From Chamaea fasciata (taxonomy: Eukaryota > Chordata > Aves > Passeriformes > Sylviidae), in assembly GCA_029207755.1 (NCBI GenBank), contig JARCOQ010000005.1:61887414-61951413 (forward strand): a stretch of 64,000 nucleotides of DNA. Reading direction: 5' to 3'. Below the pieces are notes generated by a model that was not told where the DNA came from, did not search any database, and was given only the letters and a program-made list of their open reading frames with translations. Both the position numbers and the translations under genes were made by a program. Shown here in pieces: positions 52,201 to 64,000 of this stretch; the stretch's first letter is position 1; the number at the start of each line of letters is the position of its first letter.

Positions 52201-53619
52201 TTCATTGGTGTGTAATGTCCCATAAGTCATTCTGGGGGATTCCTTGGTGTGGGTGTGCAGCTTCCATCTGCAAGAAGCTTCCTGCCTGGGGCACCTCTCT
52301 TTCAGACATATTTCTGTGATTGTCAAGGCACTGTGGAACACTAATATATTTAACAGAATGGCCTTTCTTTTGGAAAAACAAACAAACAAACAAACAAACA
52401 AAAACAAACAGTGGCACATCCCCAGCAAGACAGAGAGAGGTATTGGAATCACCCAACATTTATGGACTGAGTCTCAGAAATAAAATCATTACTACTAACT
52501 GCAGTTCTCTAAGCTATAATATCCATCGTGCACAATTGCTACCTATTTTCCTTTCTTCCTCCTTTTCCAGCTGTCTTGTCTTTGGTACTTCTGCTGTTGA
52601 GACTCCCCACAGTGCTCTGCTATCTTTTGATTATGTACATGGTGGGACAGATGGGAGAGCTTGTGTGCCCCCTCTGAGTATGGCTTCAGTAAAAAAAAGT
52701 TTGGCTCCATTTAGTGTGCAAACCTCCACACCGTAAATGTATACATCTGAAAAATATCCCAAAATACCCCTAAATATCCAGGAACCACAGTCATGGGAAA
52801 GCAACCTGGCTTTCTTACTCTTGGCTGCCTAACACTCCCCTCTGCCTGTCCTTTGAGAATAGCAGCCAGTTTCACAAAACTTCCCTCAGAGTCTGGAGGA
52901 AGACTGAAGGTCAAACTGTGGCCGATTCATGCATGGGAGGACAAGAAGGGTTTCTTGAACACTGTTAAGAGAAGATGGCCAGCAAAGCAAATACAGCCCA
53001 GCAAAAAGGCAAGCACACCAAAACGCAGGATTACAGGTAGGACTAGGATGTCCATGTGACAGGTTCCTACAAGGAAGAGCTAGAAGGATCCAACTTCTGC
53101 CTTGGTATGTTTATGTCTACATTAAGACAAAACACGGCATATCGGTGAAATGAAAGGGGAAGTGAAGAGATAGTAATATTTTGTAGATTTTTATTTCTCT
53201 CTCATGCCAGAACCACAGAAGAATTGGGATAAAAAATAATGAGCGGTGTTGTGGATGGAATAATGAAGCCATTTTATCTGCCAAGCATTTCGGTTACTGA
53301 GGTGAGAAATGTTCCCCTTCCTCAGCTTCCCACCCCTGTACTTTGCACTGAATTAAGATTCCAGTGATGGGACCAGCAATGATTTCTGTATATTAGGAAG
53401 AGAGTACCTTCCTGTACATTCCATCTGGCATTTAATCCATTTCCTCTGATTTAATGAGTTAGGTCGTGTAGGAGAGCAGAAAGCAGCTGCTCCCGTGGAG
53501 ACAGCAGACCCTCAACTCCCTGCACCTCCCCGTTGCCATTGACTCTGTGCACTGGATTCTTTTCCTTGGATAAAATGTAGGGACCAATAACAAAAAAAGG
53601 CCTTTCTTAACTTCTAATT
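49256..53619. other. Intergenic DNA between provirus and PWP1
   Basis: No gene supported. It holds an AAAC repeat (52375-52410), a T-run near 51459-51471 and a few short ORFs. The minus-strand ORF at 51846-52130 is discussed as a finding. Confidence 0.65.
52375..52410 (+). repeat. (AAAC)n microsatellite
   Basis: Run of about six AAAC units with A-rich ends. Confidence 0.9.
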
Positions 53620-54042
53620 TCGGTGGATTGCCGCCGGGATTTTTCAGCGGCGGGGCAGTTCTCACCCACCGCGTGAGGGAGGCCGTGACCCGGTGTGGGG
53701 AGCGGAGCACTGGAAGCTTGGACTCGGTGATCTCAGAAGGTTTATTCCAATTTAACTGATCCCGAGATTCTGCCCAAATCCCAGCGACGGGGCACTCCCA
53801 GCGCCCGTGTCCCCGTGAGGGGACAGCGCCCGACCCCGCCCTCCGCCCCGCCCTATTCGGCCCCGCCCCACTTAGCCCCGCCCCTCAGGGCACGCCCATC
53901 TCTCGTGGCCGCGCCCCGGCGCGCGGAGATGACGCCACATAAGTCTCCGTCCCCCGGTCCTCGCCGTCGTGGGTGGCCCCTCCTCCCGTGACGTCACTGG
54001 GGCGCGCCGGCCGCCGGCACGTGTGGCGGTGGCGGTGCCGCC

Positions 54043-54108
54043 ATGAGCTGCCCCGTGCCCTGCGCCGCCTGGGTGCGGCGCGGCGTGGCCAAGGAGACGC
54101 CCGACAAG
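54043..54108 (+). CDS. PWP1: PWP1 exon 1 coding part
   Basis: 22 codons from the ATG to AAG, donor gtgggg, phase 0. The donor is weak (GTGGGG) and the following intron is only 81 bp and very GC-rich. Confidence 0.94.
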
Positions 54109-57100
54109 GTGGGGCCGGGGCGGGGACCGCGCTGAGGGACCCCCGCCTGCCCCCGCCGCCGCCCTCACACCTCTGTGTCCGCCCCGCAGGTGCAGCTCAG
54201 CGAGGAGGAGCTGAAGGGTCTCATCGAGGAGGCGCAGGACAGGCTGGGGTGAGCCGGGGCGGCGGGAGGGACTCGGCCGGGCCGCTCAGAGGGCCGGGGA
54301 GGGGGAAAGCGCAGCCCGGGAGCTGCAGGGCCGTGCCGGAGAGCGGCAGCAGCCAGCACGGGTTCCTCCTGGAGACACCGTGCCCAGGCAGCCCGGCGTC
54401 CGGGAGGGCCGGCGCTCCGGAGGAGCATCGGATGGAGGAGATGCTGCTGCCGTCGTGGACGTGGCAGCGCGGCTGGTCCCCGTGCGGTCCCGCTGATGCC
54501 GTGCGGGCTGTCAGGATGGACGGGCACTGCGGCGCCTGGCGCTCTCTGGAGCTCCTGTTCCCGTCTACAGCGAGCATTAAGGCGCTGGGTCTATAGCTGT
54601 GGGTGCTTCGGAGATGTGGCAAACCGAGATGGAGTTCCTGAACTGACTGGGGAAAAGTGATGCCGAGGGTGTGACGGGACAGTCTGGATCTGGAGGGCAC
54701 GGTGGGGATCAGAGTGACGTGGTGTTCGTGCTTTGGTAAAGACAAAACGTCATTCGGGGTGTATTTATGGTTCACAGTGAAACTGGCGACATCGCAACTC
54801 TCCCCTCAGCCCTGAGAGCCCTTAGTCATGTAGTTGTGTTGAGTTTTGTCGCTCTGCTTTTAAGAAAAAGGTATTTGCAAAACTGATATAAGAAGTGACG
54901 TATTTAGGAAACGCAATAGAAGACAAGAAAGAGAAGTCTCTGTTGTCTAGAAAATACGGGGGGTTGAGGTCTTACTGCATTTTCTCGCCATTTTTTGTTA
55001 GATCCCTTCATAGGTTTAGGCTTCTGAGTGTTTCAGCTGTGTAGGGTGTGTGGCTGTGCCATGGTGTGTGTGGCTGAACAGATGCAAGAGGTCGCAGAAA
55101 AAGTTGTTACAGCTGGATGAATATTGTCCACCCCGTTTCTGTTGGATGCGTCAGTGACACGACTGTTGAACAGTGTAACATCCCAAGATGTATTTTATTC
55201 TGGTTTTGCTGGTTTTGGTTATTTAATGGTTCCAAAATAATCTTAAAACATTTGGAAGATTCTCATGTCATGTTAATTTCTTAACTGATTAATGTTCCTG
55301 TTTTCTCTGGATTTACTTGTTTCCCCTTTCTGTATGTAAACTTTTGGTTTTCTGAGTGATTTCCTTTCTTTGGCAATTTCAAAAGCATGGAAAGATTTGT
55401 GGTGCTGGCTTTTATGAATTCTGTAAAACTTCTGCATGGAAGTATGAAGACAATCTGAAGCAGCTGATCTATTTATAATTTGTTGTGCTTTGTAGAATTT
55501 CTTGCAACACCTCACTTTTTTCTCTGTGAAAAGATCACAAATCAAACTCGGATTTAGTTAATTTATTTAATTATCTTGTTACTTGTCTCTAGCTATGTTG
55601 TTAATGTGATGTGTTTATTTTACTGAACAAATTAGGAAAATGGGGTTTCTGATATTTAATTTAGAAACTGTATCTGAGAAGCACCTTGGCTCATTGTTGC
55701 TTGGGAATTTTGCATGCAGAAGGACAGAAATACAGTGTGTTGAGCAGGGATGAGTTTCTTTGGAGCATGCTCCATTGGGACACCTTGGATGTCTGTTCTC
55801 TTCTCAGCCAGTGTTTAATGTGCATTTCCTTCTCCTGAATTCCTTGCACGTAGAAGTGATGCCACAAAGTTCTGAATTTTCTAGATGTTGCCTAGTTTAC
55901 CCCATAAGAAAAATCCACAGTGTGACTTTATGAATTCTGTGTTAATTTTACTTCGCATAAGTATGGGAAGTATGAGGAAATGAGGTGTTTAAAAGCTTGA
56001 AAAAATGTGGGAATTCTCACACATGACTGTTCCTCTGAGGGGGAAAAGGAAAGGAAGGAATGACATGGACACATGTGAACACACAGAAATGAGGTTAAGC
56101 GCATTGTATCCACCAAATAGGTGTAAGAGAAAGGGACTTGGACACACAGTTTACCTTGTTGAGGAAAATTTATGCCATGTTTTTGTCAAGAAAACTTTCA
56201 AGGAAGAACTTTCTCTGACAGCTTGAGAATTATAGATGCCTTGTATTTGAGGAAAGGCTCTAGCAGGAGTGAATGGATTTCAAAATTATTGGCATAAAGA
56301 CTTGAAAGCCATGTGAGCAGCTGGGACTGTGTGCTGAAATCTCTCCAGCAGCCCCCTGGAAGTGTTCCATGTGTCTGCCACAGTTTCTCAGGGCTGTGTA
56401 TCTTTCCACAGTGATGGTGCTGGTGGCAGTGATGAAGGCCAGACAGCGGGTGACACGAATGCATCCATGCCTGGCAGCAGCACTAAGTCTTCCCAAAACA
56501 ATGAGGAACTGTCTGATCATGAACTGGATGAATATGACTTGGACAATTATGATAAAGAGGAATACACGGGTAAGAAAAATTTGTGTGTCAGATATGCAGT
56601 GTAAGTGAAGAACCTTTCCATCTCTTGTTGTGCTTAAGACTTTAGTATCCTAAGGCTATCCTAACTTAACTGTGTTAAGTTTCAGATGCTAGGAATTCAC
56701 AGTTTTAATGGTTTGCTTGTCCCATCTTGGGAAGCCATTTACTGAGGGAAGCAGTTCAGTGTGCCCTTCGCTGACACTAGGACCAAGAGCATGTTGGAAA
56801 GGCTGTCACTCTGGCTGCTGTAGTGCTGGAGCAGAGCAGCAGAAGTCCCTGAAAGCACCAAACAGTTTGTCTTACCGAGGTGCTTATGTTTGGAACTTGG
56901 AAGTTCATTTAGCCCACTCCTGATACTTTGCTGTATAGGTAATGCAGGTATTGCTACAGGAGTTTCTAACTCTGCCTGTTACAGATGTGTATAAAAGTGT
57001 TCTGAAATTCTCATCTAGGTGATGTAAAACTTGAAGACTCTTTGGCTACTCTGGCAGTATATGGGAGCAATGAAAACGATCCTTACATCACTCTAAAAAC

Positions 57101-60100
57101 CACTGTGAGTACTTAAAGAATGTTAAGTATCTTCAGCAGCATATACTTCAAAATCAGTTAAATTTTCCACTCTGCCTTGGGGCGTGTAAGTGCTTGCAGT
57201 CCTTTTTCAAAGGTGTGCCAGATTTTTGATTGGACGGTGCTCTTTTCTTTTAAGGTTGCTTTGTACAGTCCCTTCTTTCTGTGCCTTTTGCATTTAAGTA
57301 GGAGGTTAAGGTGAACTGGCTCCTTACTTAAACTCTGCACTTTTGTACGTGGAGTGGTTTTTCACCTGCCTACTAGGACCCAGAAAGCACTTGGAGAAAT
57401 AACAAGTCTTGGGCCACTAGTGACCAAAATGAGAAAATTACGCAGGTCTCGAGACTCTTGCACCTTCCACCAGTTTGTGTAAGAAATCAGGCTGCGGTGG
57501 ACTCAGGCAATGTGTCTGATATATAAATATATCAATGTTCTGTATATATATACGTATATATTTATGTATAAAGTACTGGGTCATTGGCTCGTTCTGCCTG
57601 TGTGAGTTTCCACTGTCAGATGGGAAACATCTTTGCAGAAGTTGCAGAAGCTGGGTTTGTAGATCTACAGAAAATGAACACTTTTTTCTCAAGCTCTTCT
57701 TCCTATGCTTAAGTTCTTTCCCCAGATTCTGAAAGTTCTTCAGTGTGCATCTTCTGTTGTCATTTGGTATTTACTGCTGGAACTGTTGAAGACTAAGTAT
57801 TGTATAACCTTAAGTTAATTTAAAGAATTGCAGGACTTGATAGAATTCAAACATTGAAGTATGCTTCAATTGAATAAAAAAATAAATTAAAAGCTTGCAG
57901 TGAGAAGTCCAAAAAGTCTTGTATGTGTTGAAAATGGGAAGGATGGTACTCTGTAAGATTATTGACATCTGTACAGTTCTTAATTTTTCACAACAAAAAT
58001 TCCCAAGTTCCTCCCATTCCTCAGTAACAGTGAAAATCAGATGAGAGGTTACATTTCTTCCGGTACAGCTGAATGCCTGGTAGCGCTGCAGGCAGTACTT
58101 CTTGGGAGATATTTTCCAGGAAGTAGACAGGGGAAATATTTCCTGGATGTGAGGAGCAGCCACAGCATCATTACTGGACAAAATGCTGTTGTATAATACA
58201 AGTGGTCAAGGCACAGGAGCACAAGGGAAATGACCTTTGTTTGTGGACTCCTGGGTGTGATTTTCTTCTCAACAATCAGCTGCATCAGGATAGCCTTGAA
58301 ATACGGTTTTATATTTGGTAATTAAACACCTCTACAAACCCACCTAGGTTCACATAAAAGTCCTTCAATCTAATTTAATGACTATTCACTCTCCCCAGGA
58401 CTGGGTCTGGTTCTAGCTTTTCTCTGTTTAGCACCATTACCTGGTTTCAGGTGGGTGGGCGTTAGGGTGTTGGATTTTGAGTATTTTCAGTTATGGCTGT
58501 ATCACCAAGCAGAAACGGGGGGTTTTTTATAACAGTTTTGAAAATGTGTGGTTTGATGCTTTCATGTGCTTTGCTCAATGCCCCTTGTCCTCTCCTTTTG
58601 GCTGTTTAGGAGCAATATGAACAGGAAGACTTTCTGATTAAACCCAGTGACAATCTTGTCCTTTGTGGCAGAGTTGATAAAGACTGCTGTAGCTTGGAGG
58701 TCCATGGTGAGTAAAATACGGTTTGTTCTTTGCAGTGAACATAGGGAATGTCTTGCCTAGCATGTGCCGTGTGGCTGTGTTGAAGAGGGAGTGGGTTGCT
58801 TTTGGGAAGGATTTTTCTCCCCTTCTTCCTTGTGTTTTGTCCTTTTCCAAGTCACAGTGCTTTAGCAGCACTTTTTCAGGACTAGAGTATTTTGCGCGGA
58901 ATTGTTGTTATTTAAGGATAGCTTGCCTCTTTCAGGCTGTATAGCAATTTCTTTCCTTATTTCATTTCTTAAAACTTTTAGGAAGCATACTGTGGCATTT
59001 TTATTTTCTGAACATATGCCCTTCATTCCAGTCTTACTTTGCATATCCTGCAAGCATCCTCTAGTGGTTTGTTGTTTTGTTTTGTTTTCTTTAGCTTTCT
59101 CTTTGCTTCTTTAAGTGGGCTTTCCACTGCTGGGATTAAAAGAACCAGTAGCTTTATCATGATGGTTTAGAAGAGATAATCCTTAACAGGGCCTGAATAC
59201 TGCTTGTTCTAGAAATAGGTTTAATTTTGCTGTGTAAAAGATTTTTCTGTTGCAGCCAGTGAATACTACTGAATGTGCTGAAATTACTCTCTTTGCTTAC
59301 TGTGGTTCTTTCTGGGAATGTTTCTGGCTGCTTGTGCTCCATGTTTCTGTAGGCAAAGTATTTCATTTTAAGCAACCAACATGACCAAAATGTGTGAAAG
59401 CATCTCCTCAGATACCAGCATGTGGCATTTTCTGTGTCTGGAGGTGTTTACAAATTTTATCAACTGTAAGCTTATATCCAATATTAACTTAAAAAACAAT
59501 AGCAAAGGCTTCTGCAGTTTCTAATAGTTGGGTAACCTTGTCTTAGCTGACTACTAAGGTTACTTAGTTAACTGGAGACTTCAGTTAATATCTGTCACAT
59601 GTAGTTAAAAGCTATTTTGTGTGTGTGATGAGACGTTATTAAAATAATTAATGGGTTTTGTATGCTGTCCAGTTGGTAAGTTATTTTATAAGGAGAAAAA
59701 TAGCTGGCTACAGGAAATTTGTGTTTAGTATATGCCTGCTTTAGCAAAACCTTTCCTGTATCTCAGTTGCCATCTGCTAATGGTCTTCTGTCCTTCTCTC
59801 ATGTTCATCTTCCTCTGGTTTGTCTTTTTACCTTCATTTCTCTTTCAACCTCATTTGGAACAATTTTTTTTAATTGCTAGTCCTGTAAAATGAATCTGTC
59901 TTGATGTAGAAAGTGCTGGATATGGAGCATGAATTATGAAGAGGTTTTACAAACAAGGTAAAAGTATCGAACCTTGACTGAACTTGTCACTTCTTTATCT
60001 AAAGTACACAGGAGAATGTTTCTTTTGTGTAATTCTGTGAAGTACAACATTGGTAGAGGATCTGGCCTCTACAGTAAAACTCTGAAGATTCTGTGAATTT

Positions 60101-61857
60101 ACCTTCTAGATCTCCTTGAGAATTTAGTTTTTGCCACAACTGCCTTTTGTAGAAGTGACCTGTTCATGGTTGTTTGCTTTCCCTCTTTGCTGATGTATTG
60201 CCTAACTTTAATTATTTTTCAGTTTATAATCATGAAGAGGACTCATTTTATGTACATCATGACATTATCTTGCCTGCTTACCCTCTGAGTCTGGAGTGGT
60301 TGAATTTTGATCCTAACCCAGATGAATCAACAGGTAAATTACACAGGGTACTGTCAGAGTCCAGTTAAGAATTTTTGCTTGAAAGGCATGTAAATGTAAT
60401 GTTGTCACTAAATAATTTCTTCCTGCAGTACAAAGGAATAAAATCAATGTTAATATCAAGATAATATTGACTTGAGATAACCAAGATGTGAATATCAGGT
60501 ATTTTTCCTTGGTGATACAGTCATCTTAGTGATGCTGCTGTAACAAATGGTTTTACTAAAATACTGATTTTATTATAAGCAAGTTATTGTCAGCAGACCA
60601 GAGCAATCTCTAAAATCTGCTTTATTTTCTGTTTGCAAATTAAAGGTTGCTTTTGTTCAATCTCTTTATGTCCAAGGCAGTTAATTAAATGTGAAACACA
60701 GCAAAATGTATATATTTGTTTTGTATTTATGTATTTATTAACCTTTTTTCTTGTGTTTCACAGATTTTTTTCTTCCATTGTACAGAGGATGTGGTTTAGT
60801 TTTGGTTTGTTTTTTCTTTAAAAAACAAACAAAACATGCAACTTTATACAGCTTGTTTGAACAGTTACTTGTACTGAAAGGGAAGGAGACCCAGTAATTT
60901 TTTTTCTGGCAACATCTGCTATCAGCCGATATTTTTAAATTGTTCCATGCCAGTTATAAACATAAATATGTTCAAATAGAAGATTGTGGCACATAAGTTT
61001 TACTTAACTAAAGAAATAAGGAACAGCTGGATTGCCAAATGCACTGTTTCATAGCTAAATAAATGTGGTTGCATTTGTTTTTTTGTTTGTAGGAAATTAT
61101 GTTGCAGTGGGTAACATGACCCCAGTCATTGACATTTGGGACCTTGATGTAGTAGAATCCTTGGAACCAGTCTTTTCTCTTGGAGGCAAGAAAGAGAAAA
61201 AGAAGAAAAAGAAAGGAAAGAAAGTAAGCGTTGCAGAATGGTTTACCTGGTTGGGTGGAGGAAATTTAGAGCAGGGATAATGCCTTCTTTTTCTCTTTTT
61301 CAGTATTTGAAATGCTAATTTTTCTCTAAATAACTAAAACCTGGAGTTAAGAGCAGAACAGGAATGGGGTGGTGTCCCAGTAAACTTTGAATCTTGACTG
61401 TTTAAAATTAGAAGTTGCAGGAGCTGGCAGTTGCAAGGGCCCAAAGCTCAGATAATTGGGAGGAGAGAGAGGGAACTGCCAGAAGTGTTTAGAAAAAAGC
61501 TGAAGAACTTGCACATTAGCTGGAAATAATGAGGTTTCTTTAACTAGCCTGAAGGGAGTAACCAGTTCTGTAAAGCAGCAGTTGGAGCAATCTGTGATCT
61601 GGGGTGGGAGGCAGGGTGCAGGTGGTGCAGAGACAGTTCTCTCAAAAGCTGTGTTGCAGCAAGTGAGTGTAATTTAATATGAAGTTGTTTGTGGAGGCTT
61701 TAGGAAATTCGTACTGATGTGGAGTAATGCTTGATTTGCATTGAAGCTGTAATTTTCGAAAGTCTGTTTATGTTGTGTGTACACAGAGTTTATCAGAAGG
61801 GACTGTGGAAGGACATACTGATGCTGTGCTTGATCTTTCATGGAATAAACAAAGCAG
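54043..61857 (+). CDS. PWP1: PWP1, WD-repeat ribosome-biogenesis protein, 5' part (8 exons)
   Basis: Coding exons 54043-54108, 54190-54248, 56412-56569, 57019-57104, 58610-58706, 60223-60333, 61093-61223 and 61787-61857 join in phase (779 bases, 259 codons plus 2). All introns are GT-AG. The start ATG is in a good context (gccgccatga) and gives [20 protein letters not shown], the family N-terminus. A disordered acidic stretch (about residues 43-95, with [18 protein letters not shown]) follows. The WD40 propeller begins with [16 protein letters not shown] and [20 protein letters not shown], a lysine-rich loop, then [17 protein letters not shown]1 (periodic tryptophan protein 1) is about 500 residues. 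It is nucleolar and chromatin-associated and supports Pol I transcription and rRNA processing. The C-terminal half lies past the window end. Confidence 0.97.
54190..54248 (+). CDS. PWP1: PWP1 exon 2
   Basis: 59 bases, acceptor ccccgcag, donor gtgagc. It encodes [20 protein letters not shown], a helical segment conserved in the family. Four G-runs overlap its donor. Confidence 0.94.
54249..56411. other. PWP1 intron 2, 2.2 kb
   Basis: The first 300 bp belong to the CpG island; the rest is AT-rich. ORFs on both strands in the GC-rich part (for example 54221-54775, -) are products of high GC content. Confidence 0.75.
56412..56569 (+). CDS. PWP1: PWP1 exon 3, acidic region
   Basis: 158 bases, acceptor tttccacag. 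It encodes a Gly/Ser-rich start ([20 protein letters not shown]) and a strongly acidic end ([19 protein letters not shown]). Low-complexity acidic segments are usual in nucleolar proteins. Confidence 0.95.
56570..57018. other. PWP1 intron 3
   Basis: 449 bp of ordinary intron sequence; no element seen. Confidence 0.75.
57019..57104 (+). CDS. PWP1: PWP1 exon 4
   Basis: 86 bases, acceptor ctcatctag, donor gtgagt. It encodes [20 protein letters not shown] and PYITLKTT. Confidence 0.95.
57105..58609. other. PWP1 intron 4
   Basis: 1.5 kb. Contains an AT-rich tract at 57518-57570 with a TATATATACGTATATA palindrome. Nothing else recognised. Confidence 0.75.
58610..58706 (+). CDS. PWP1: PWP1 exon 5
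   Basis: 97 bases, acceptor gctgtttag, donor gtgagt. It encodes [20 protein letters not shown] and [12 protein letters not shown]. Confidence 0.95.
58707..60222. other. PWP1 intron 5
   Basis: 1.5 kb of AT-rich intron sequence. No repeat or RNA gene recognised. Confidence 0.75.
60223..60333 (+). CDS. PWP1: PWP1 exon 6, start of WD propeller
   Basis: 111 bases, acceptor atttttcag, donor gtaaat. It encodes [20 protein letters not shown] and [16 protein letters not shown], the first propeller strands. Confidence 0.95.
60334..61092. other. PWP1 intron 6
   Basis: 0.76 kb, T-rich towards the acceptor. Nothing recognised. Confidence 0.75.
61093..61223 (+). CDS. PWP1: PWP1 exon 7, WD repeat and lysine-rich loop
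   Basis: 131 bases, acceptor tttgtag, donor gtaagc. It encodes [20 protein letters not shown] and a basic tail [12 protein letters not shown], a probable nuclear/nucleolar targeting signal inside a propeller loop. The tail is coded by an almost pure A/G tract (61184-61223). Confidence 0.95.
61224..61786. other. PWP1 intron 7
   Basis: 0.56 kb. Nothing recognised. Confidence 0.75.
61787..61857 (+). CDS. PWP1: PWP1 exon 8, WD repeat
   Basis: 71 bases, acceptor acacag, donor gtaaaa, ending in phase 2. It encodes [20 protein letters not shown] and KQS. The H-T-D-x-V-L-D-L-S-W motif is a typical WD40 opening. Confidence 0.94.
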
Positions 61858-64000
61858 GTAAAAGAATCCTTGAATAACAATGGATGTTAGAAAATTGCAG
61901 TCTTAATTAGGCATACAGTTTTCACACAAAATCTAAAACCTTGAAAGCACTGCTAAAATGAACACATTCTTAAAAATACACTCCTGACTTTTTTCTTTTA
62001 ACTAGAGCTATTGATTTTTAATTTTTTTTTTTAATACTTGTACATTACTGCAGGTCACTTTTGATTTGCAGGTTGTCCAGATGAAGGCAGGGCAAAGGTG
62101 GGTGTGAGCCATTTGGTAAATTGTCTACATTTCTCTTGTTCAGACTGGAGAAGCAGAAGGGCTGCATGAGCTATGCTGATCTGCCAGTGGCCTAAACCAC
62201 CATTTCAACAGAGACAAGTAGATTTATAGAAGAAAGTCCTTGCTATTCTGTTTTTGTGTTGTTTTTGTTTTTTTTTCCTTCTGGCTTTTGCCCCAAAGCT
62301 GTGAACAGGAAAGAGAGTGTAAAAGCCCTAATAGCTCAGTTATAGCCCTAAATGTCTCTGGCCTCTAGGCAGAGAAAAATTCCCTGTTGCTTGAGAATGA
62401 ACTAGAAATGAAGTGCTGCTATTGAAGCAACACAAAGCTGGCCCATCTTGGGGCAGAGGTCAAGGACAATGTGCTGACTGAAGTAAAGATGCTGCTGGTT
62501 TTTTATCACTTAGGTGGTTGTTATCAGTTCATCTGTCAGAGGATCCTTAGCGGGGGTCTTGAAACTGCTTCAGTCAGATGCAGGCTGATTTATTTTTTAA
62601 ATTTTATTTTTCTGCTGTCATAAATGCCTTTGCCTTTGAAGATGTACACAGACAATTCTGCATATTCTGATGAGCAGGTGTGAGCCTTCAGTTTTACTGC
62701 TTTCTTGTCTAGATACTGATGAAGAAAACACCCACACAGACCTCAGTAAATGTATATAAATTGCACTCTTAATTTACAGTCTGTTGTTCTTAAACTACAC
62801 ACATATGCACAGAGTGTGACAATGACCAGTCCATCTAAAAAAGAGGAGCTTTCATTTACTTAGGAATGGTCTGGTGATACTATAGACAAGGATAAAAAAA
62901 ATGATGGCTTCAGTAGTTAAGTCTGAAGTGCGTAATTCTGTAATGTGCAGAGTTACAAATTCATTAATTCTCGTTGGTCTTTCAGGAAATAAAACCAGCC
63001 CTGAAGTGGGCAGCTTATGGACAAAACAAGGAACTCCTTGGAGCAGCTTATATATAAAATATTTTACTGTTGTTTCTTTCTTTAAAGCAAGGCATGTTGT
63101 GACAGCTCTACAAATAGCTTTCTGCCTGTAGGTCATAGTGGTGTTATTGTAAAATGTTCTTACAGCCTTCACTATGCATTTTCTTAACTTCTCCTTGTAA
63201 CCTTGCTAGGCAAAACAGAATGGATATGTTTCTTTGACGAACCAAATGTTTCTTTCAGTCAGAAGCACTTGGTTAATATAAAAAGGGGAGGGGGAGCAGT
63301 TTCAATCAGAAACAACATGGTGAGGTAATAAATCTGATTTTAAGAGCAATGAAGCAGTTATAGGACTTGTAGTGTGTGTTTGACAGGCATTTGGGGATGT
63401 TCTGATTTGTTTTTTCTGATCAAACTTTTAAGGTGTGTTTATTGCTCTTAACACAGTTGGTCAAATTTAAGTTGAAATGTGGGGTCTGTAAACTAACTGA
63501 AATTTTAGTGGTTACTTTCAGCAGTCTACAAAGGGTAGAGTGTTATGTCTTCAGTAGGTGTATAAACAGATATTAGAGAGCAAAATATTTCACAAACAGG
63601 TTTGGCAGGCTCTTGGCTGCATGCATATGCAAACACAATGAAGTAGCATAAGTAATGTTTAAAATACTATTCAATGTCAAAGGAATGAATGTGCTTCGAA
63701 ACCCTTATTACTTTGTTTTGTTCGAGAAATCTTTGAGTAAATGGTATTGTAAGTAATGTCAGGGGAAATAGAAGCAGAACTGTCATTGTTATAAGTGTTG
63801 TACTAATGTAATGTAATATAGCCTATTTATAATCTTTACTTATAACTTAGAATTGCCTTCAGGGAGTTAGCCCTCAGACTTGAGAGAAATAATCTATTGA
63901 CCACAATGTCCTTGTTCTCAGAATCGGGGTCTGTGTGTCTTTTGGGGTTTTGACCATTATTTGTTTCTATCTGTATAAAAAGTTTTAAAACTGATTTTTT
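61858..64000. other. PWP1 intron 8 (runs off the window)
   Basis: At least 2.1 kb. I searched for the next WD-repeat exon and did not find one before the end. No snoRNA box pair was convincing, although ribosome-biogenesis genes often host them. Confidence 0.7.

Larger units (their letters stand above)
53620..54560. promoter_or_regulatory. CpG island and PWP1 promoter
   Basis: Abrupt rise in G+C and CpG frequency around PWP1 exon 1. There is no TATA box. Four GC boxes lie at 53834-53841, 53843-53853, 53861-53869 and 53876-53884. A half CRE (TGACG) lies at 53930-53934, a full palindromic CRE TGACGTCA at 53989-53996, and an E-box CACGTG at 54018-54023 just before the start codon. This fits a housekeeping promoter. 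Confidence 0.85.

Noticed and set aside
53872..54775. Long open frames on both strands around the CpG island
   Set aside because: High G+C removes stop codons. The real coding parts are the two short PWP1 exons; the others are Pro/Arg/Gly-rich shadows.

Overview
This window is vertebrate, almost certainly avian, nuclear DNA. It has split genes with GT-AG introns, fragments of CR1 LINEs (the dominant bird retroposon), one decayed class II endogenous retrovirus, and otherwise few repeats. Two host genes lie on the + strand. The same pair in the same order, ABTB3 (BTBD11) then PWP1, is neighbouring on human chromosome 12q, so this is a conserved syntenic block.

Positions 1-30487 hold the 3' half of ABTB3/BTBD11. 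Twelve coding exons join without a phase break into 501 codons plus a stop: three clear ankyrin repeats, a linker, then a BTB/POZ domain and its C-terminal extension. The 5' exons and promoter lie before the window. The introns hold no convincing second gene. CR1 fragments sit in the introns at 24777-27718 and 27833-30277.

Positions 30488-43827 hold the ABTB3 3' UTR and intergenic DNA. There is a plausible proximal poly(A) signal near 32.5 kb and a stronger-looking distal one at 42.9 kb. The stretch also has a G-quadruplex motif and simple repeats.

Positions 43828-49249 hold a minus-strand provirus of about 5.4 kb with a Trp-type primer-binding site, gag, dUTPase, protease, a partly deleted reverse transcriptase, RNase H and integrase, and no env. 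It is broken by deletions, stops and frameshifts. Its 3' LTR appears reduced to its two ends, and a 6-bp target duplication flanks the element.

Positions 49250-53600 are intergenic, with one weak unexplained minus-strand ORF. A CpG island at about 53620-54560 holds the TATA-less PWP1 promoter (GC boxes, a palindromic CRE, an E-box). Positions 54043-61857 carry the first eight PWP1 coding exons (259 codons plus 2 bases). The rest of PWP1 lies beyond the window.

The two genes are not an operon or a pathway pair. ABTB3 is a BTB-ankyrin protein and PWP1 is a nucleolar/chromatin WD-repeat protein used in ribosome production. I found no convincing new system. The items most worth a second look are the retrovirus architecture, the possible 12-kb alternative ABTB3 3' UTR, and the unassigned ORF near 52 kb.
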